Of a stretch of 64,000 bases of DNA, positions 1 through 9,524 are shown piece by piece (the first letter of the stretch is position 1; every line of letters starts with the position of its first letter). The notes below the pieces were generated by a model. It made no database searches. It was not told the origin of the DNA and was given only the letters and a program-made list of their open reading frames with translations. The stretch is from assembly GCF_034059295.1 (NCBI RefSeq), contig NZ_CP139141.1, positions 3,703,001 through 3,767,000 of the forward strand, given 5' to 3'. Origin of the DNA: Pseudomonas sp. HR96. Lineage in GTDB: Bacteria > Pseudomonadota > Gammaproteobacteria > Pseudomonadales > Pseudomonadaceae. The position numbers and the translations under genes are program-made.

Positions 1-20
1 GCTGACCGGAGCAACCCCCC

Positions 21-845
21 ATGGGCCTGGAACATCGCAACAACGTCACCGTGCTGGGGAACGGGCCCGCGACGCTGATCTTCTCCCACGGCTTTGGCTG
101 CGACCAGTCCATGTGGCGCTACCTGTACCCGCACTTCACCGACACCTTTCGCGTGGTGCTGTACGACCACGTCGGCGCCGGGCAGTCGGACCTGAGCGCC
201 TACGATCCGGAGAAATACAACTCACTGGCCGGCTACGCGCAAGACCTCGGCGAAATCATCGAGCAGTATGGCGAAGGCCCGGTGATCCTGGTCGGCCACT
301 CGGTCAGCGCCATGATCGGCGCCCTCGCCGACCGCCTGCTGGCCGGGCGCATCGCCGGCCACGTGATGGTCGGCCCCTCCCCCTGCTACATCGACTCCCA
401 GGACTACGTCGGCGGCTTCAAGCTGGCGGACATCCATTCGCTGCTCGACACCCTGGACAGCAACTACCTGGGCTGGTCCAGCAGCATGGCCCCGGTGATC
501 ATGGGCGCGCCCGGGCAGCCGGCGCTGGGCAAGGAGCTGACCAACAGCTTCTGCCGTACCGAACCCAGCATCGCCAAGCAGTTCGCGCGGGTCACCTTCC
601 TCTCCGACAACCGCCAGGACATCCACGGGCTGGCCACGCCGACCCTGATCCTGCAATCGACCGACGACCTGATCGCCCCGGTCGCCGTCGGCGAATACCT
701 GCACGCCGTGCTGCCAGCCAGCACCTACTGCCTTATCCCCAACGTCGGCCATTGCCCGCACATGAGCACGCCCAGCGCCTGCTCCGAGGCGATGGACCGC
801 TTCCTCGCCCCGTGGGCCGCCGCGAGCAGCGTCGCCTATGCCTGA
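21..845 (+). CDS. RsbQ-like alpha/beta hydrolase
   Basis: A 274-residue alpha/beta hydrolase of the RsbQ type, the hydrolase that in Bacillus works with the PAS phosphatase RsbP in energy-stress signalling. The nucleophile elbow is GHSVSAM with Ser94; Asp216 (in STDDLIAP) and His244 (in NVGHCPH) complete the triad. The oxyanion-loop motif SHGFGCDQSMW lies near residue 22. The stop overlaps the start of a PAS histidine kinase by 8 bp, so the two are probably translationally coupled and the hydrolase may produce or remove a ligand of that PAS domain. The pairing is seen in the sequence; the signalling role is inferred from the RsbQ family. The substrate is unknown. Confidence 0.85.
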   Translation: MGLEHRNNVTVLGNGPATLIFSHGFGCDQSMWRYLYPHFTDTFRVVLYDHVGAGQSDLSAYDPEKYNSLAGYAQDLGEIIEQYGEGPVILVGHSVSAMIGALADRLLAGRIAGHVMVGPSPCYIDSQDYVGGFKLADIHSLLDTLDSNYLGWSSSMAPVIMGAPGQPALGKELTNSFCRTEPSIAKQFARVTFLSDNRQDIHGLATPTLILQSTDDLIAPVAVGEYLHAVLPASTYCLIPNVGHCPHMSTPSACSEAMDRFLAPWAAASSVAYA

Positions 846-2004
846 GCGCCTGCCCGACGCCGAGGCGCTGTTCGAGGACGCCGCCTGCGGCCTGGTGGTG
901 ACCAGCGAAGACGGCACCATCCTGCGCGCCAACCAGGTGTTCTGCACCTGGGTCGGGCGCAGCCAGGCGCAGCTCGACGGCGTGCGCTTCCAGAGCCTGC
1001 TGACCATGGGCGGGCGGATCTTCCACCAGACCCACTGGGCGCCGCTGATCCAGATGCAAGGTTCGGTGGCCGAGGTCAAGCTCGACCTGCTGCACCATGA
1101 CGGCAGCCTGGTGACCATGCTGCTCAACGGCGTGCGCCGTGAGCATGCCAGCGGCGCCTATCATGAGCTGGCGCTGTTTGGCACCACCGACCGCGACCGC
1201 TACGAGCGCGAACTGCTCAGCGCCCGCCAGCGCGCCGAAGAACTGCTCCAGGAAAAAACCGCCGCCGAGGCCGCGTTGCAGCAGGCCAAGGTGGAGCTGA
1301 GCGTGGCCTACGAGAAATCCCAGCGCCGCGCGGTGTTCGCCGAGCAGATGGTGGCCATCGCCAGCCACGACCTGAAGAACCCGCTGACCGCCATCAACAT
1401 GGCCGCCAACGTACTCGCCCGAGGCGAGCGCAGCGCCCGCGAGGCGCAGATGCTCGACCACATCAGCCGCAGCGCCGAACGTGCGCAGCGGATGATCGCC
1501 GACCTGCTCGACTTCGCCCTCGCCCGGGTCGGCCCGGGGCTCGTCGTCAGCCCGGCCGCGCTGGACCTGCACCAGCTGGTCGCGCAGAGCGTCAGCGAGC
1601 TGCGCGTGGCGTTCCCGGCCGCAACCCTGGAGCACCTCTCGTGCGGGGCGCAACCGGCCCAGGTCGACGCCGACCGCATCCACCAGCTGATCGGCAACCT
1701 GGTGGCCAATAGCGTTGCCTACGGCAGCGCGCTGCAGCCGATCACCATCACCTCCGGCGTCAGCCAGGACGCGGCGACCCTGTGGGTGCACAACCACGGC
1801 CCGGCCATCCCCGAAGCCCTGGCCGCCAGCCTGTTCGAACCCATGACCCGCGGCAGCTTGAAGGACGACAGCGTGCGCAGCGTCGGGCTGGGCCTGTTCA
1901 TCGTCCGCGAAATCGCCAAGGCCCATGGCGGCGATGTCACGGTGAGTTCCAGCGAGGGGGCGGGTACCACCTTTTGCGTGACGCTGCCGCAGGTGCGGGG
2001 ATAG
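838..2004 (+). CDS. PAS-domain sensor histidine kinase
   Basis: A 388-residue cytosolic sensor kinase. Residues about 8-118 form a PAS domain, about 120-165 a coiled coil, then the HisKA dimerisation domain with phosphoacceptor His177 in SHDLKNP, and an HATPase_c domain with N-box NLVANS (287-292) and G-box SVGLGLF (348-354). The G1 box (NHGPAIP, near 319) is degenerate. No transmembrane segment or receiver domain is visible, and no response regulator gene adjoins it. It overlaps the preceding RsbQ-like hydrolase gene by 8 bp, which suggests that the PAS domain senses something made or altered by the hydrolase. The output partner is not in this window. Confidence 0.85.
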   Translation: MPERLPDAEALFEDAACGLVVTSEDGTILRANQVFCTWVGRSQAQLDGVRFQSLLTMGGRIFHQTHWAPLIQMQGSVAEVKLDLLHHDGSLVTMLLNGVRREHASGAYHELALFGTTDRDRYERELLSARQRAEELLQEKTAAEAALQQAKVELSVAYEKSQRRAVFAEQMVAIASHDLKNPLTAINMAANVLARGERSAREAQMLDHISRSAERAQRMIADLLDFALARVGPGLVVSPAALDLHQLVAQSVSELRVAFPAATLEHLSCGAQPAQVDADRIHQLIGNLVANSVAYGSALQPITITSGVSQDAATLWVHNHGPAIPEALAASLFEPMTRGSLKDDSVRSVGLGLFIVREIAKAHGGDVTVSSSEGAGTTFCVTLPQVRG

Positions 2005-2021
2005 CGCTGGGCGTTCAGTCA

Positions 2022-2210
2022 CCTGCGCTGATACTGGCGGGCTCGAGCCTGGTAGACGCGGCGCTGGCCGCCGGTTTTCACGACCAAAGCCATATGACTC
2101 GCCACTTCACAGGCTGTTACGGCGTCTCCCCCCGACGCTGGCTGGAGCGAATCCAAGCCGAGCGTCAAGCTGCAGGATCGTACAAGCCGACATCACTGGC
2201 CATTGATTAG
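2022..2210 (+). pseudogene. AraC-type regulator, C-terminal remnant
   Basis: An open frame here encodes the second helix-turn-helix of an AraC/XylS regulator (DAALAAGFHDQSHMTRHF, then YGVSPRRW). Only the last about 60 residues remain. There is no first helix-turn-helix, no ligand domain and no start codon; the frame runs back into the 3' end of the kinase gene. A deletion probably removed most of the gene. The remnant should be non-functional. Confidence 0.7.
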
Positions 2211-2229
2211 TGTGGCGGCTCCCTTCGGG

Positions 2230-2382
2230 CCCCGGTGAACTCTATGTGGTACCGCGCGGCGTCGAACACCGGACAGCCGCGCAAGGCCAAGCCAAGCTGC
2301 TGATGATCGAACCCCGTGGAATCCTGAATACCGGGCGCGAGGGTGGCGAACGCACGGCGCAGAACGACGTGTGGATCTGACA
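2230..2382 (+). pseudogene. Cupin-domain protein, C-terminal remnant
   Basis: From base 2234 the sequence reads GELYVVPRGVEH, the second cupin motif, then LLMIEPRG and a typical family ending (GGERTAQNDVWI, stop at 2380-2382). The last part is only in frame if two extra bases near 2340 are skipped, so the remnant is frameshifted as well as lacking its N-terminal half. It directly follows the AraC remnant, indicating a decayed segment between the kinase and the gene at 2642. Confidence 0.6.
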
Positions 2383-2641
2383 GAGGGAGTACGCAGCGGA
2401 TGGGGGCGGTGGATTTCTACGCGTCAACCCGCTGGCGGCGCTGTTGGCCAGAAGCGTACATCCAGCCCATTTTCAAGCACAAGCTGTCCTCGGCCTGGCT
2501 AGGCCGCAGGTGGCTGAAACATTTCTGAATGGGCGATACTAAGGCTGCACCTGAATGCCGCGTCCCTGAACGCTTGGCCCTTTGGGGCAGAATCGAACCC
2601 CTCACCGTGTCTCGACAACCCTCGTCAATGGAATGGCCTGC

Positions 2642-3277
2642 ATGGACTGGTACCGACAGATCGCCTGGAGCGAACAGATTGAAAGCGAGTTCGAGCGTCG
2701 GCTTGCCCGCTCGCGAGGGCAGCGTTCGGAGTACCTTCGCATCCAGGCGGTTACCTTGGCCGACCAGGACTTGTCGGACCTTGCGCCAGTGGCTATCAAG
2801 CTTGCCAAAAGGCAACTCGAATTGTCTGCGACCGGAATTTCAGCGGCACAGATGTGGGCCACCGTTGCCAAGGGATGCGTAACGCTGGGGCAGTTCGATG
2901 AGGCTATGGACGCCTATCGCCACGCTGTCCGTCTCGAAGGGCAAACACCGAATGTCCGCGGACACCATTACCTGGACTTCGCCTGGCACGTTGTCACGAA
3001 CTCAGTGGTCGCGCTTTACCCAGAGGTGTTGGCTGCCATTGAGCAAAACCTGCAACAGCGGGACCTGATTTTTCCGGCCAACCAGTACCGCTATTTCGCG
3101 GCGTTGGCGTTGATCGCTGCTGATTCCGGGGATCGAGCCAAAGCGAGCACCTTGGCGAAAAATGCACTCGCTTCGATCGAAACCAGCCAGGGACCGTTTT
3201 GGCGGCTACCTCTTCTCGGACGGGTGAAAAGCCGGGCCGACCCGATTAGAACCCGGCTTGAGCAGCTCGCGCGGTGA
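2642..3277 (+). CDS. TPR-like helical protein of unknown function
   Basis: A protein of about 211 residues. I chose the ATG at 2642 (MDWYRQIAW) because family-like sequence begins there; the open frame extends about 60 bp upstream. It is helical, with TPR-like spacing (AAQMWATVAKGCVTLGQFDEAMDAYRHAVRL near residues 75-110, and a second helical pair near 160-190). It is probably cytosolic, with no signal peptide or membrane segment. It lies alone between decayed genes and a convergent epimerase gene 5 bp away. I recognise similar proteins with a WYR...W start in Pseudomonas but know of no established function. Confidence 0.6.
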   Translation: MDWYRQIAWSEQIESEFERRLARSRGQRSEYLRIQAVTLADQDLSDLAPVAIKLAKRQLELSATGISAAQMWATVAKGCVTLGQFDEAMDAYRHAVRLEGQTPNVRGHHYLDFAWHVVTNSVVALYPEVLAAIEQNLQQRDLIFPANQYRYFAALALIAADSGDRAKASTLAKNALASIETSQGPFWRLPLLGRVKSRADPIRTRLEQLAR

Positions 3278-3282
3278 TGCAG

Positions 3283-4179
3283 TCATGAAAGCATCTCGCG
3301 GCTGATCCACTCGATCACGCTGCTGCGCGCCGGCTGCCAGCCCAGCAGCGTGCGCGCGTGTTCGCCACGTACCCGGCTGTTGGAGCCCAGGCCGTAGTTG
3401 GCCATTTCGTAGCCCCACTCCTGCTCGGCCTCTGCCAGTGGCCAGTCCTGGGCGGCGCCCAGGCCCATGGCGCTGGCCATGGCGGCGGTCATGTCGCGAA
3501 AGCTCGCCTCGCCGCTTTCGACGAAATAGAAGGTGCCGGCCGGGGTTTTCTCCAGCGCCAGCAGGTACAGCTGCACCACGTCCTCGATGTGCACGTTCGA
3601 CCAGATGTTCTCGCCCGGCCCGACGTGACGCACCACCCCGCTCTTCTGCGCCTGTTTGTACAGGCGCGGCAGTTGCACGCTGTCGCGGTGCACGCCCAGG
3701 CTGTGGCCGTAGATCAGCGTGTTGCACAACACCGCCGAGCGGATGCCCTGGCTGGCGGCCGCCAGCACCAGGTTGTCGATGGCCACCCGCGCGGCCTTGT
3801 CGGCGGTGGGCTCGGGCAGTTGGCCCTCGTGGTAGATGATGTCGCTGGCCCGGCCGCCCGAGGCGTCGCCGACGATGCTCGAGCCGCTGGTGTGCAGCAG
3901 CACCTTGCCCGAACCGCGCAGGCCTTCGACCAGCGCCAGCACGGCGCCGCGGTGGTCGCTGCTGGCGGCGTTGATGACGGCATCGGCCTGGCGCGCCTGC
4001 TCCTGCAGCAACGCCGAATCCTCGAGGGTGCCGACCACCGGGGTGATCCCCAGCGCCTGCAGCTCGGCGGCGTGCGCTGAGTTGCGCACCAGGCCCGTAA
4101 CACGGTGCCCGGCGCGTACCAGGCCGGTGGCGATGGAACCGCCGATGAAACCGGATGCGCCGGTGACGAAGATGTTCAT
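3283..4179 (-). CDS. NAD(P)-dependent epimerase/SDR-family protein
   Basis: A 298-residue extended or atypical short-chain dehydrogenase. The dinucleotide-binding glycine motif GASGFIGG is at residues 7-14, and a TSGSS segment with downstream Tyr/Lys candidates follows the Rossmann core. The C-terminal substrate domain (FYFVESGEASFRDM) resembles nucleotide-sugar epimerase/dehydratase relatives. The gene is divergent from the SDR gene at 4376, with about 195 bp between them that may hold promoters for both. The substrate cannot be told from the sequence. Confidence 0.8.
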   Translation of the reverse strand: MNIFVTGASGFIGGSIATGLVRAGHRVTGLVRNSAHAAELQALGITPVVGTLEDSALLQEQARQADAVINAASSDHRGAVLALVEGLRGSGKVLLHTSGSSIVGDASGGRASDIIYHEGQLPEPTADKAARVAIDNLVLAAASQGIRSAVLCNTLIYGHSLGVHRDSVQLPRLYKQAQKSGVVRHVGPGENIWSNVHIEDVVQLYLLALEKTPAGTFYFVESGEASFRDMTAAMASAMGLGAAQDWPLAEAEQEWGYEMANYGLGSNSRVRGEHARTLLGWQPARSSVIEWISREMLS

Positions 4180-4375
4180 GCTGTAACCCCTTGCCGATAG
4201 TGACGATGAGCTCAGTATCTACCTGGGCTTGCGCGGGAAAAATGCCGGTCCGGCCAATTCAATTTTGCCTTGGGGGAACGAATCGAGCCTGGCGTCCGCC
4301 TTTTTGCCCGTCACGCCCTCGCCGATCCTGGACTAGCCTGAGGCTCGAACCTTTATCCCTGTTCGAGGAGCCAAC

Positions 4376-5170
4376 ATGAAAATCGATTTGAGCGGCAAGC
4401 GCGCACTGGTCACTGCATCCACCGGCGGCATCGGCCTGGCCATTGCCAAGGGCCTGGCCGAAGCCGGGGCCGAGGTGGTCATCAACGGTCGCAGCCAGCA
4501 GTCGGTGGATGACACCTTGACGCGCCTGGCCGGCGAGTTGCCGGGGGCAGTGCTCTCGGGCATCGCGGCGGATCTGGGCAGCGCCCAGGGTAGCGACGCG
4601 CTGGTCGGCAGCGCCGGGGCTATCGACATCCTGGTCAACAACGCCGGCATCTACGGCCTGCAGGACTTTTTCGACACCGACGACGCGCTCTGGGACCAGT
4701 ACTGGCACACCAATGTGATGTCCGGCGTGCGCCTGAGCCGGGCCCTGTTGCCGGCCATGGTGGAGAAAGGCTGGGGCCGGGTGGTGTTCATCTCTTCGGA
4801 GTCGGGGCGCAACATCCCTGCCGACATGATCCACTACGGTGTTTCCAAGACCGCCCAGCTGGCACTGTCCCGCGGCCTGGCCAAGCGCGTGGCGGGCAGC
4901 GGCGTCACGGTCAACAGCGTGTTGCCGGGCCCGACCCTGTCCGATGGCCTGGCCGCCATGCTGCAGGAAGAAGTGCAGCGCAGCGGCCAATCACTGGAGG
5001 CGGTGGCCGCCGATTTTGTCATGGCGCACCGCCCGACCTCGGTCATCCAGCGCGCTGCCAGCACCGAAGAAGTCGCCAACATGGTGGTCTACATCTGCTC
5101 GCTGCAGGCCAGCGCCACCACTGGCGCCGCAGTGCGAGTGGACGGCGGCGTGGTCGATGACATCGTCTGA
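4376..5170 (+). CDS. SDR-family oxidoreductase
   Basis: A 264-residue classical short-chain dehydrogenase/reductase. The cofactor motif TASTGGIG is at 13-20, NNAG at 88-91, catalytic Ser near 140-141 (FISSES), and the Tyr154-x3-Lys158 pair is in YGVSKTA. A GAGGAGCC ribosome-binding site precedes the ATG. Length and motifs are normal for the family. It is convergent with the MBL-fold gene and divergent from another SDR gene, so it is probably its own transcription unit. The substrate is not deducible. Confidence 0.85.
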   Translation: MKIDLSGKRALVTASTGGIGLAIAKGLAEAGAEVVINGRSQQSVDDTLTRLAGELPGAVLSGIAADLGSAQGSDALVGSAGAIDILVNNAGIYGLQDFFDTDDALWDQYWHTNVMSGVRLSRALLPAMVEKGWGRVVFISSESGRNIPADMIHYGVSKTAQLALSRGLAKRVAGSGVTVNSVLPGPTLSDGLAAMLQEEVQRSGQSLEAVAADFVMAHRPTSVIQRAASTEEVANMVVYICSLQASATTGAAVRVDGGVVDDIV

Positions 5171-5187
5171 GGCCAGGTGCGCAGGAT

Positions 5188-6618
5188 TCAGGGGATGCTG
5201 ATGTCCACCTCGCGCCCGGCCTCGCGGTAGCGTTCGGTCAGCACTTGCGCCAGGCAGCGCTTGGACTGGTCTTCGCCATGGATGAGGCGTATCTCCGTGG
5301 GCCACGCCTGCATCCGCGTGACGAAATGGACCAGGTCGGCCTGGTCGGCGTGGGCCGAGTAGCCGCTGACGCTGTCGACCCCGGCGCGGATCTCCAGGCG
5401 GCTGCCGTCCAGGTCGACATAGCCGCCCTCGGGCCCGTGGGTCTGGATGGCCCGGCCCGGGGTGCCCTGGCCCTGGTAGCCGACGAACACCACGTTGTGC
5501 CTGGGGTCGCCGAGCATGGCCTTGAGGTAGTTGACGATCCGCCCGCCCGAGCACATGCCATTGCCGGCGATGACGATGGCCGGCCGGGCGGTCTGGGTCA
5601 GGTGCTCGACGATGCGCAGGTGCTCGTCGTGGCCTTCCACGGTGATCAACTGCTTGAACGACAGCGGCTTGCGGCCGCCGGCGACACGCTGCACGGCGTC
5701 TTCGTCCCAGAAGCCCTGCAGCGCCTGATAGGTGTCGGTGAAGCGCCGCGCCAGCGGCGAGTCGAGGATGATCGGCAGGTGCGGCCAGTCGATTTCCGGG
5801 CTGTCCTGCCAGGCGGGGGCAGCGGCCGGCAGTGCGCTGTGCTCGTGCAGCAGCTCCTCAAGCTCGTAGAGCAGCTCCTGGGTGCGGCCGATGCTGAAGG
5901 ACGGGATCAGCACCGTGCCCTGGTCCGCCAGGGCGCGCTCGATGGCCGCTTGCAGGCGCTCGCGGCGGTGCGCGCGATCTTCGTGCAGGCGGTCGCCATA
6001 GGTGCTTTCCAGAATCAGCAGGTCGGCGCGCTCGGGCGCTACCAGGTCAGGGAGGATGGGCGAGTGCGGCGCGCCCAGGTCGCCGCTGAACACCACTCGG
6101 GTGCTGCTGCCCGAGGCGGTCAGGTCCAGCTCGACATAGGCCGAGCCCAGCACATGGCCCGCCGGCTGCAGCCGTATCCTGCAGCCGGCCGGGTCGCCGT
6201 CGAGCAGGGTGAACCATTCCCCGTAGGGCACGGCAATGATGCGTTTCTCCAGCACTTGCAGGTAACGCTGCAACTGGCTCTGGTCACGGCTGATGGACAG
6301 CCGGAACGCATCCTCCAGCACGATGGGCAGCAGCCGCGCCGAGGGCTCGCTGCACAGGATCGGCCCCTCGAAGCCGGCCGCCAGCAGATTGGGAATGCGC
6401 CCGACGTGGTCGATGTGCACATGGGTGACGATCAGTGCCTTGATGCCTTCGATGGAGAAGTCCAGGCCAAGCGGGTCTTCCCCGCCCTGATCTTCGTCGC
6501 TGCCCTGGAACTGCCCGCAGTCGATCAGCAGGCTGCTGGCGTCGTCCATCCACAGCTGGTGGCAGGACCCGGTGACGCCCAGGCGGGCGCCGTGATGGAT
6601 TATCTTGGGACTGTGCAT
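5188..6618 (-). CDS. MBL-fold/beta-CASP metallohydrolase
   Basis: A 476-residue protein of the metallo-beta-lactamase plus beta-CASP class, which contains RNA-processing nucleases. The metal motif HVHIDH is at 66-71, with further metal ligands in GHVLGSA and FSGDLG; the beta-CASP part has GNGMCSGGR and the late motif SAHADQ. I used the ATG at 6618 because GAGGAAG lies just upstream; the open frame continues 13 codons further without a good ribosome-binding site. The likely role is RNA or nucleotide phosphodiester hydrolysis in the cytosol; the exact substrate is unknown. Confidence 0.85.
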   Translation of the reverse strand: MHSPKIIHHGARLGVTGSCHQLWMDDASSLLIDCGQFQGSDEDQGGEDPLGLDFSIEGIKALIVTHVHIDHVGRIPNLLAAGFEGPILCSEPSARLLPIVLEDAFRLSISRDQSQLQRYLQVLEKRIIAVPYGEWFTLLDGDPAGCRIRLQPAGHVLGSAYVELDLTASGSSTRVVFSGDLGAPHSPILPDLVAPERADLLILESTYGDRLHEDRAHRRERLQAAIERALADQGTVLIPSFSIGRTQELLYELEELLHEHSALPAAAPAWQDSPEIDWPHLPIILDSPLARRFTDTYQALQGFWDEDAVQRVAGGRKPLSFKQLITVEGHDEHLRIVEHLTQTARPAIVIAGNGMCSGGRIVNYLKAMLGDPRHNVVFVGYQGQGTPGRAIQTHGPEGGYVDLDGSRLEIRAGVDSVSGYSAHADQADLVHFVTRMQAWPTEIRLIHGEDQSKRCLAQVLTERYREAGREVDISIP

Positions 6619-6785
6619 CGGACTTCCTCGGCTATGCGGCAGGCGCCTGCGGCTCAAGGGACCGTCGCAATCGATGCGGGCCGCCGGCTGGCCTTATTGT
6701 CGTTGTGAAATTCTGGCAGCGCCGGATCGCTTTGTTTCAAATCATGGGCGAGGGATGCCGACCAGTGGCTTGTGCCCGCCCGCCT

Positions 6786-8891
6786 TCACGACACGCGAGC
6801 CATTTCAGCGACCACGCCGCGCAAGGTCTGCAGGTCGATGGGTTTGCGCAGAATCATGGCGTCGGCGATGGAGTCCAGGGCCAGGGTGTCGGAATAGCCG
6901 CTGATAAAGACGATCGGCAGATCGGGCTGGCGGGCCCGGGCCTTGCGTGCCAGTTCGGCGCCGTTGAGCCCGGGCATCAGGAAATCGAAGATCGCCACAG
7001 CCGGTTTCACGTCGTTGAGTACGCGCAGGGCGCTGAAGCCGTCCGCCGCCTCCAGCACCTGGTAGCCCTCCAGGCGCAGCGCGTCGACGAACACCGATCG
7101 CACACTGTCGTCGTCGTCCACCACCAGCACCTGGCGGTTGAGGCTGGCGGGCGATGCCGCGCCTTGAGCGTCAGGTGACGAGCTGAGGCAAACCCCGGCC
7201 TCGACCTGGGGCAGGAGGATCTGCACGACCGTGCCCAGCCCCGGCGTGCTGTCGATGCGCAGATCGCCGTTCGATTGCAGGCAGAAACCGTAGACCTGCG
7301 CCAAACCCAGGCCGGTGCCTTTGCCATGCTCCTTGGTGGTGAAGAAAGGTTCCGTGGCCCGGGCCAGCACCTCTTCGCTCATGCCGCTGCCGCTGTCGAT
7401 GACGTCGATGGCCACCAGGGCCGGAAAGCGCCCGTGTGCGGCGACCTCACGGCAACGGATGAGCAGCGAGCCGCCCTCCGGCATCGCATCCTTGGCATTG
7501 AGCGCCAGGTTGAGAATCGCCAGCTCCAGCTGGTGGCCGTCGGACCTGACCCATAACGACGGGTCCGGGTACTCGATCGACAACTCGATGGTCAGGCCCA
7601 TGGCGTTGCTGATCAGGTCGCGTACCGCCTGCATCACCGGGAGCAAGCCCAGGTCGTCCAGCGACAGCCGCTGGGTTCGGGAAAAAGCCAGCAGCTGGGC
7701 GGTCAGCTTGCTGCCCTTCTGAGCGGCGGTCATGGCCCGGTTCAGGTAAGTGCGCGGCTTGCCGTCCGACGGTACGGAGCGCTGCAGCAGCTCCAGATTG
7801 CCCGAGATGGCCATGAGCAGATTGTTGAAGTCGTGGGCGATGCCGCCGGTCAACTGGCCCACGGCCTCCAGGCGCTGGGTGCGGCTGATGACGGCCTCGA
7901 CCGCCTTGCGTTGCCGGGTCTGCTCTTCGAGCTCGCTGACCCGCGCGGCCAGTTGCGCCTCGAGGTCGGCCCTGATGCGGCCCTCATCTTCGGCTCGCTT
8001 GCGCCGGGTGTCGTCCAGGCGCGACAGCGCCCGGCCGTTGCGGATGATCAACACCACCAGGGGCACAAAGGCACAGATGCTGATGATCGCCAGGGCCGCC
8101 GCCGGCCCCACCAGGCCCGAGTGAATGGCGTGGGACAGCCCCCAGCCGATCACCAGGATGGCGCAGGCGACCATTAGCTGGAGGCGCGTCACCCGCCCGG
8201 CCGGGTGTTCGCTGAAAAGAACGCCGGCGTACCCCTGCTGGCTGTTGCGCAGCAGGCTGGCCACCGACAGCAGGATCAGCGCGAGGGCCGTGTGCAAGGC
8301 CATGGAGTTGAACAGGAACATCCCGTACAGGTCTTCGACCCCGTAGCCGTACCCCAGCACGGCAATCGCCCCTATGGCCAGGGTCAGCGCCGCACAGAGG
8401 TCGGTCAGGCGCGGGCGCCCAAGCCGCCGCGCGGCCTGCGCAACCACCAGTAGCGCGAGGCAGGTCGCGGTGGCCACCGAAGTGCGGCCAATAACCGAGG
8501 CGCCGAAGAGCCGCTCGACCACCCACTCGCTGACCAGGTCATGGCCGAGCAGCAGTTGCGCCGCCAGCGCCAAAAGAGCGATGGCACCTGCCGCCCCAGC
8601 GCACCACCAGAACACCCGCGCCTGCCGGCTGGGGATCAGCTTGGTCACGGCAACCAGGGCGATGCCCAGGGCGGTCATCGGCGACATGCCCTGCAGCGTC
8701 GGGGCCAGGGTGATGAACAGCGGCCGATCGAGCACATACCCCAGCAGCACCACGACGCTCGCCGCCAGGGCGGCCAGGCACAGCAGCGCTGCAACGCGTT
8801 CGATCATTCTCAGGGTAGCGGCCGGCAACACGATGGGCGTGCGGGAATCCTCGACCCTCGTGGGCGATGAGGCTGCTTTGAGCTCAGGCAT
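6786..8891 (-). CDS. Hybrid sensor histidine kinase with receiver domain
   Basis: A 701-residue membrane hybrid kinase. About seven hydrophobic segments occupy residues 28-285, followed by a linker coiled coil (290-335), a HisKA domain with His353 in GGIAHDFNN, an HATPase_c domain (N-box LNAKDAM near 464, G-boxes DSGSGM and GTGLGL) and a C-terminal receiver with phosphoacceptor Asp636 (FDFLMPG). The sensor region resembles MASE-type integral membrane sensors. The start at 8891 has AAGGTG about 9 bp upstream; an ATG at 8897 is the alternative. Upstream codons in the same frame are an antisense shadow. The signal and downstream partner are unknown. Confidence 0.85.
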   Translation of the reverse strand: MPELKAASSPTRVEDSRTPIVLPAATLRMIERVAALLCLAALAASVVVLLGYVLDRPLFITLAPTLQGMSPMTALGIALVAVTKLIPSRQARVFWWCAGAAGAIALLALAAQLLLGHDLVSEWVVERLFGASVIGRTSVATATCLALLVVAQAARRLGRPRLTDLCAALTLAIGAIAVLGYGYGVEDLYGMFLFNSMALHTALALILLSVASLLRNSQQGYAGVLFSEHPAGRVTRLQLMVACAILVIGWGLSHAIHSGLVGPAAALAIISICAFVPLVVLIIRNGRALSRLDDTRRKRAEDEGRIRADLEAQLAARVSELEEQTRQRKAVEAVISRTQRLEAVGQLTGGIAHDFNNLLMAISGNLELLQRSVPSDGKPRTYLNRAMTAAQKGSKLTAQLLAFSRTQRLSLDDLGLLPVMQAVRDLISNAMGLTIELSIEYPDPSLWVRSDGHQLELAILNLALNAKDAMPEGGSLLIRCREVAAHGRFPALVAIDVIDSGSGMSEEVLARATEPFFTTKEHGKGTGLGLAQVYGFCLQSNGDLRIDSTPGLGTVVQILLPQVEAGVCLSSSPDAQGAASPASLNRQVLVVDDDDSVRSVFVDALRLEGYQVLEAADGFSALRVLNDVKPAVAIFDFLMPGLNGAELARKARARQPDLPIVFISGYSDTLALDSIADAMILRKPIDLQTLRGVVAEMARVS

Positions 8892-9140
8892 GGACATCTT
8901 CACCTTGGTTGGTCGGTCTGTTCCCTGACCACCCACCGGTGTACAGAAAGGGCGCTCAGTGTCGGAATCTACACTGCCGGCAGACCCGGGGGAAGATGGG
9001 ACGCTCCGGCCGCCAACCGCGACACGTGCGGCACGCCAGCGCCTGGCCAGTCCATGCAAGCGGCGTGTGTGTGCGATAGTGGGCGCACCGCCTGGCGCCC
9101 GATGCGGCGCGCAGGCGGCCACGGTCACAGGAGACGCCTG

Positions 9141-9524
9141 ATGTTCCACCTGATGTTCAGCACCCCTTGCTTTTATGTGATCCTGCGCTTCGTCTGGCCC
9201 ATGCCCTGGCCCCTGCCCGCCCGGCTGGGCTGTGCGCTGCTGTTGCTGCTTGCCTCGCAGTACCACCTGTATGCCAGGTTCTCTTCGGGCAGCGTGTTTT
9301 CGCCGGAATTTCCGCGGGCGCTGCTGCTGTTCTTCAACTGGGCGTTCGGCGCCATCCTGCTGCTGGCGCTGCTGCAGCTGATCGTCGACCTGGGCGCCCT
9401 GCTGACCATGCTGGTGCGCCAGCAATGGCTGACATCCCCGCCAGCCTGCGCTACGGCCTGGCCGGCTTGGCGCTGGTACTGGCCGGCATCGGCGTGCAGC
9501 AGGCGGCGCGGGTGCCGCCGGTGA
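9141..9524 (+). pseudogene. Membrane N-terminal part of a split metallophosphoesterase
   Basis: This frame starts with MFHLMFSTPCFYV and encodes three to four hydrophobic helices, the usual N-terminal membrane domain of YkuE-like metallophosphoesterases. After about residue 98 (...RQQWLTSP) the frame degenerates, while the phosphoesterase domain continues one frame back. Adding one C to the CCCC run at 9436-9439 would give a continuous reading WLTSPASLRYGL. It is therefore probably the first half of a single gene broken by a 1-base deletion, or by a sequencing error. Confidence 0.6.

Noticed and set aside
2343..2528. 61-codon plus-strand frame before the TPR-like gene
   Set aside because: It starts inside the cupin remnant in a different frame and has no ribosome-binding site or family features.
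6786..9425. Hybrid kinase extended to 9425
   Set aside because: The first about 178 codons are antisense to the metallophosphoesterase N-terminus and low in complexity; the ribosome-binding site supports 8891.
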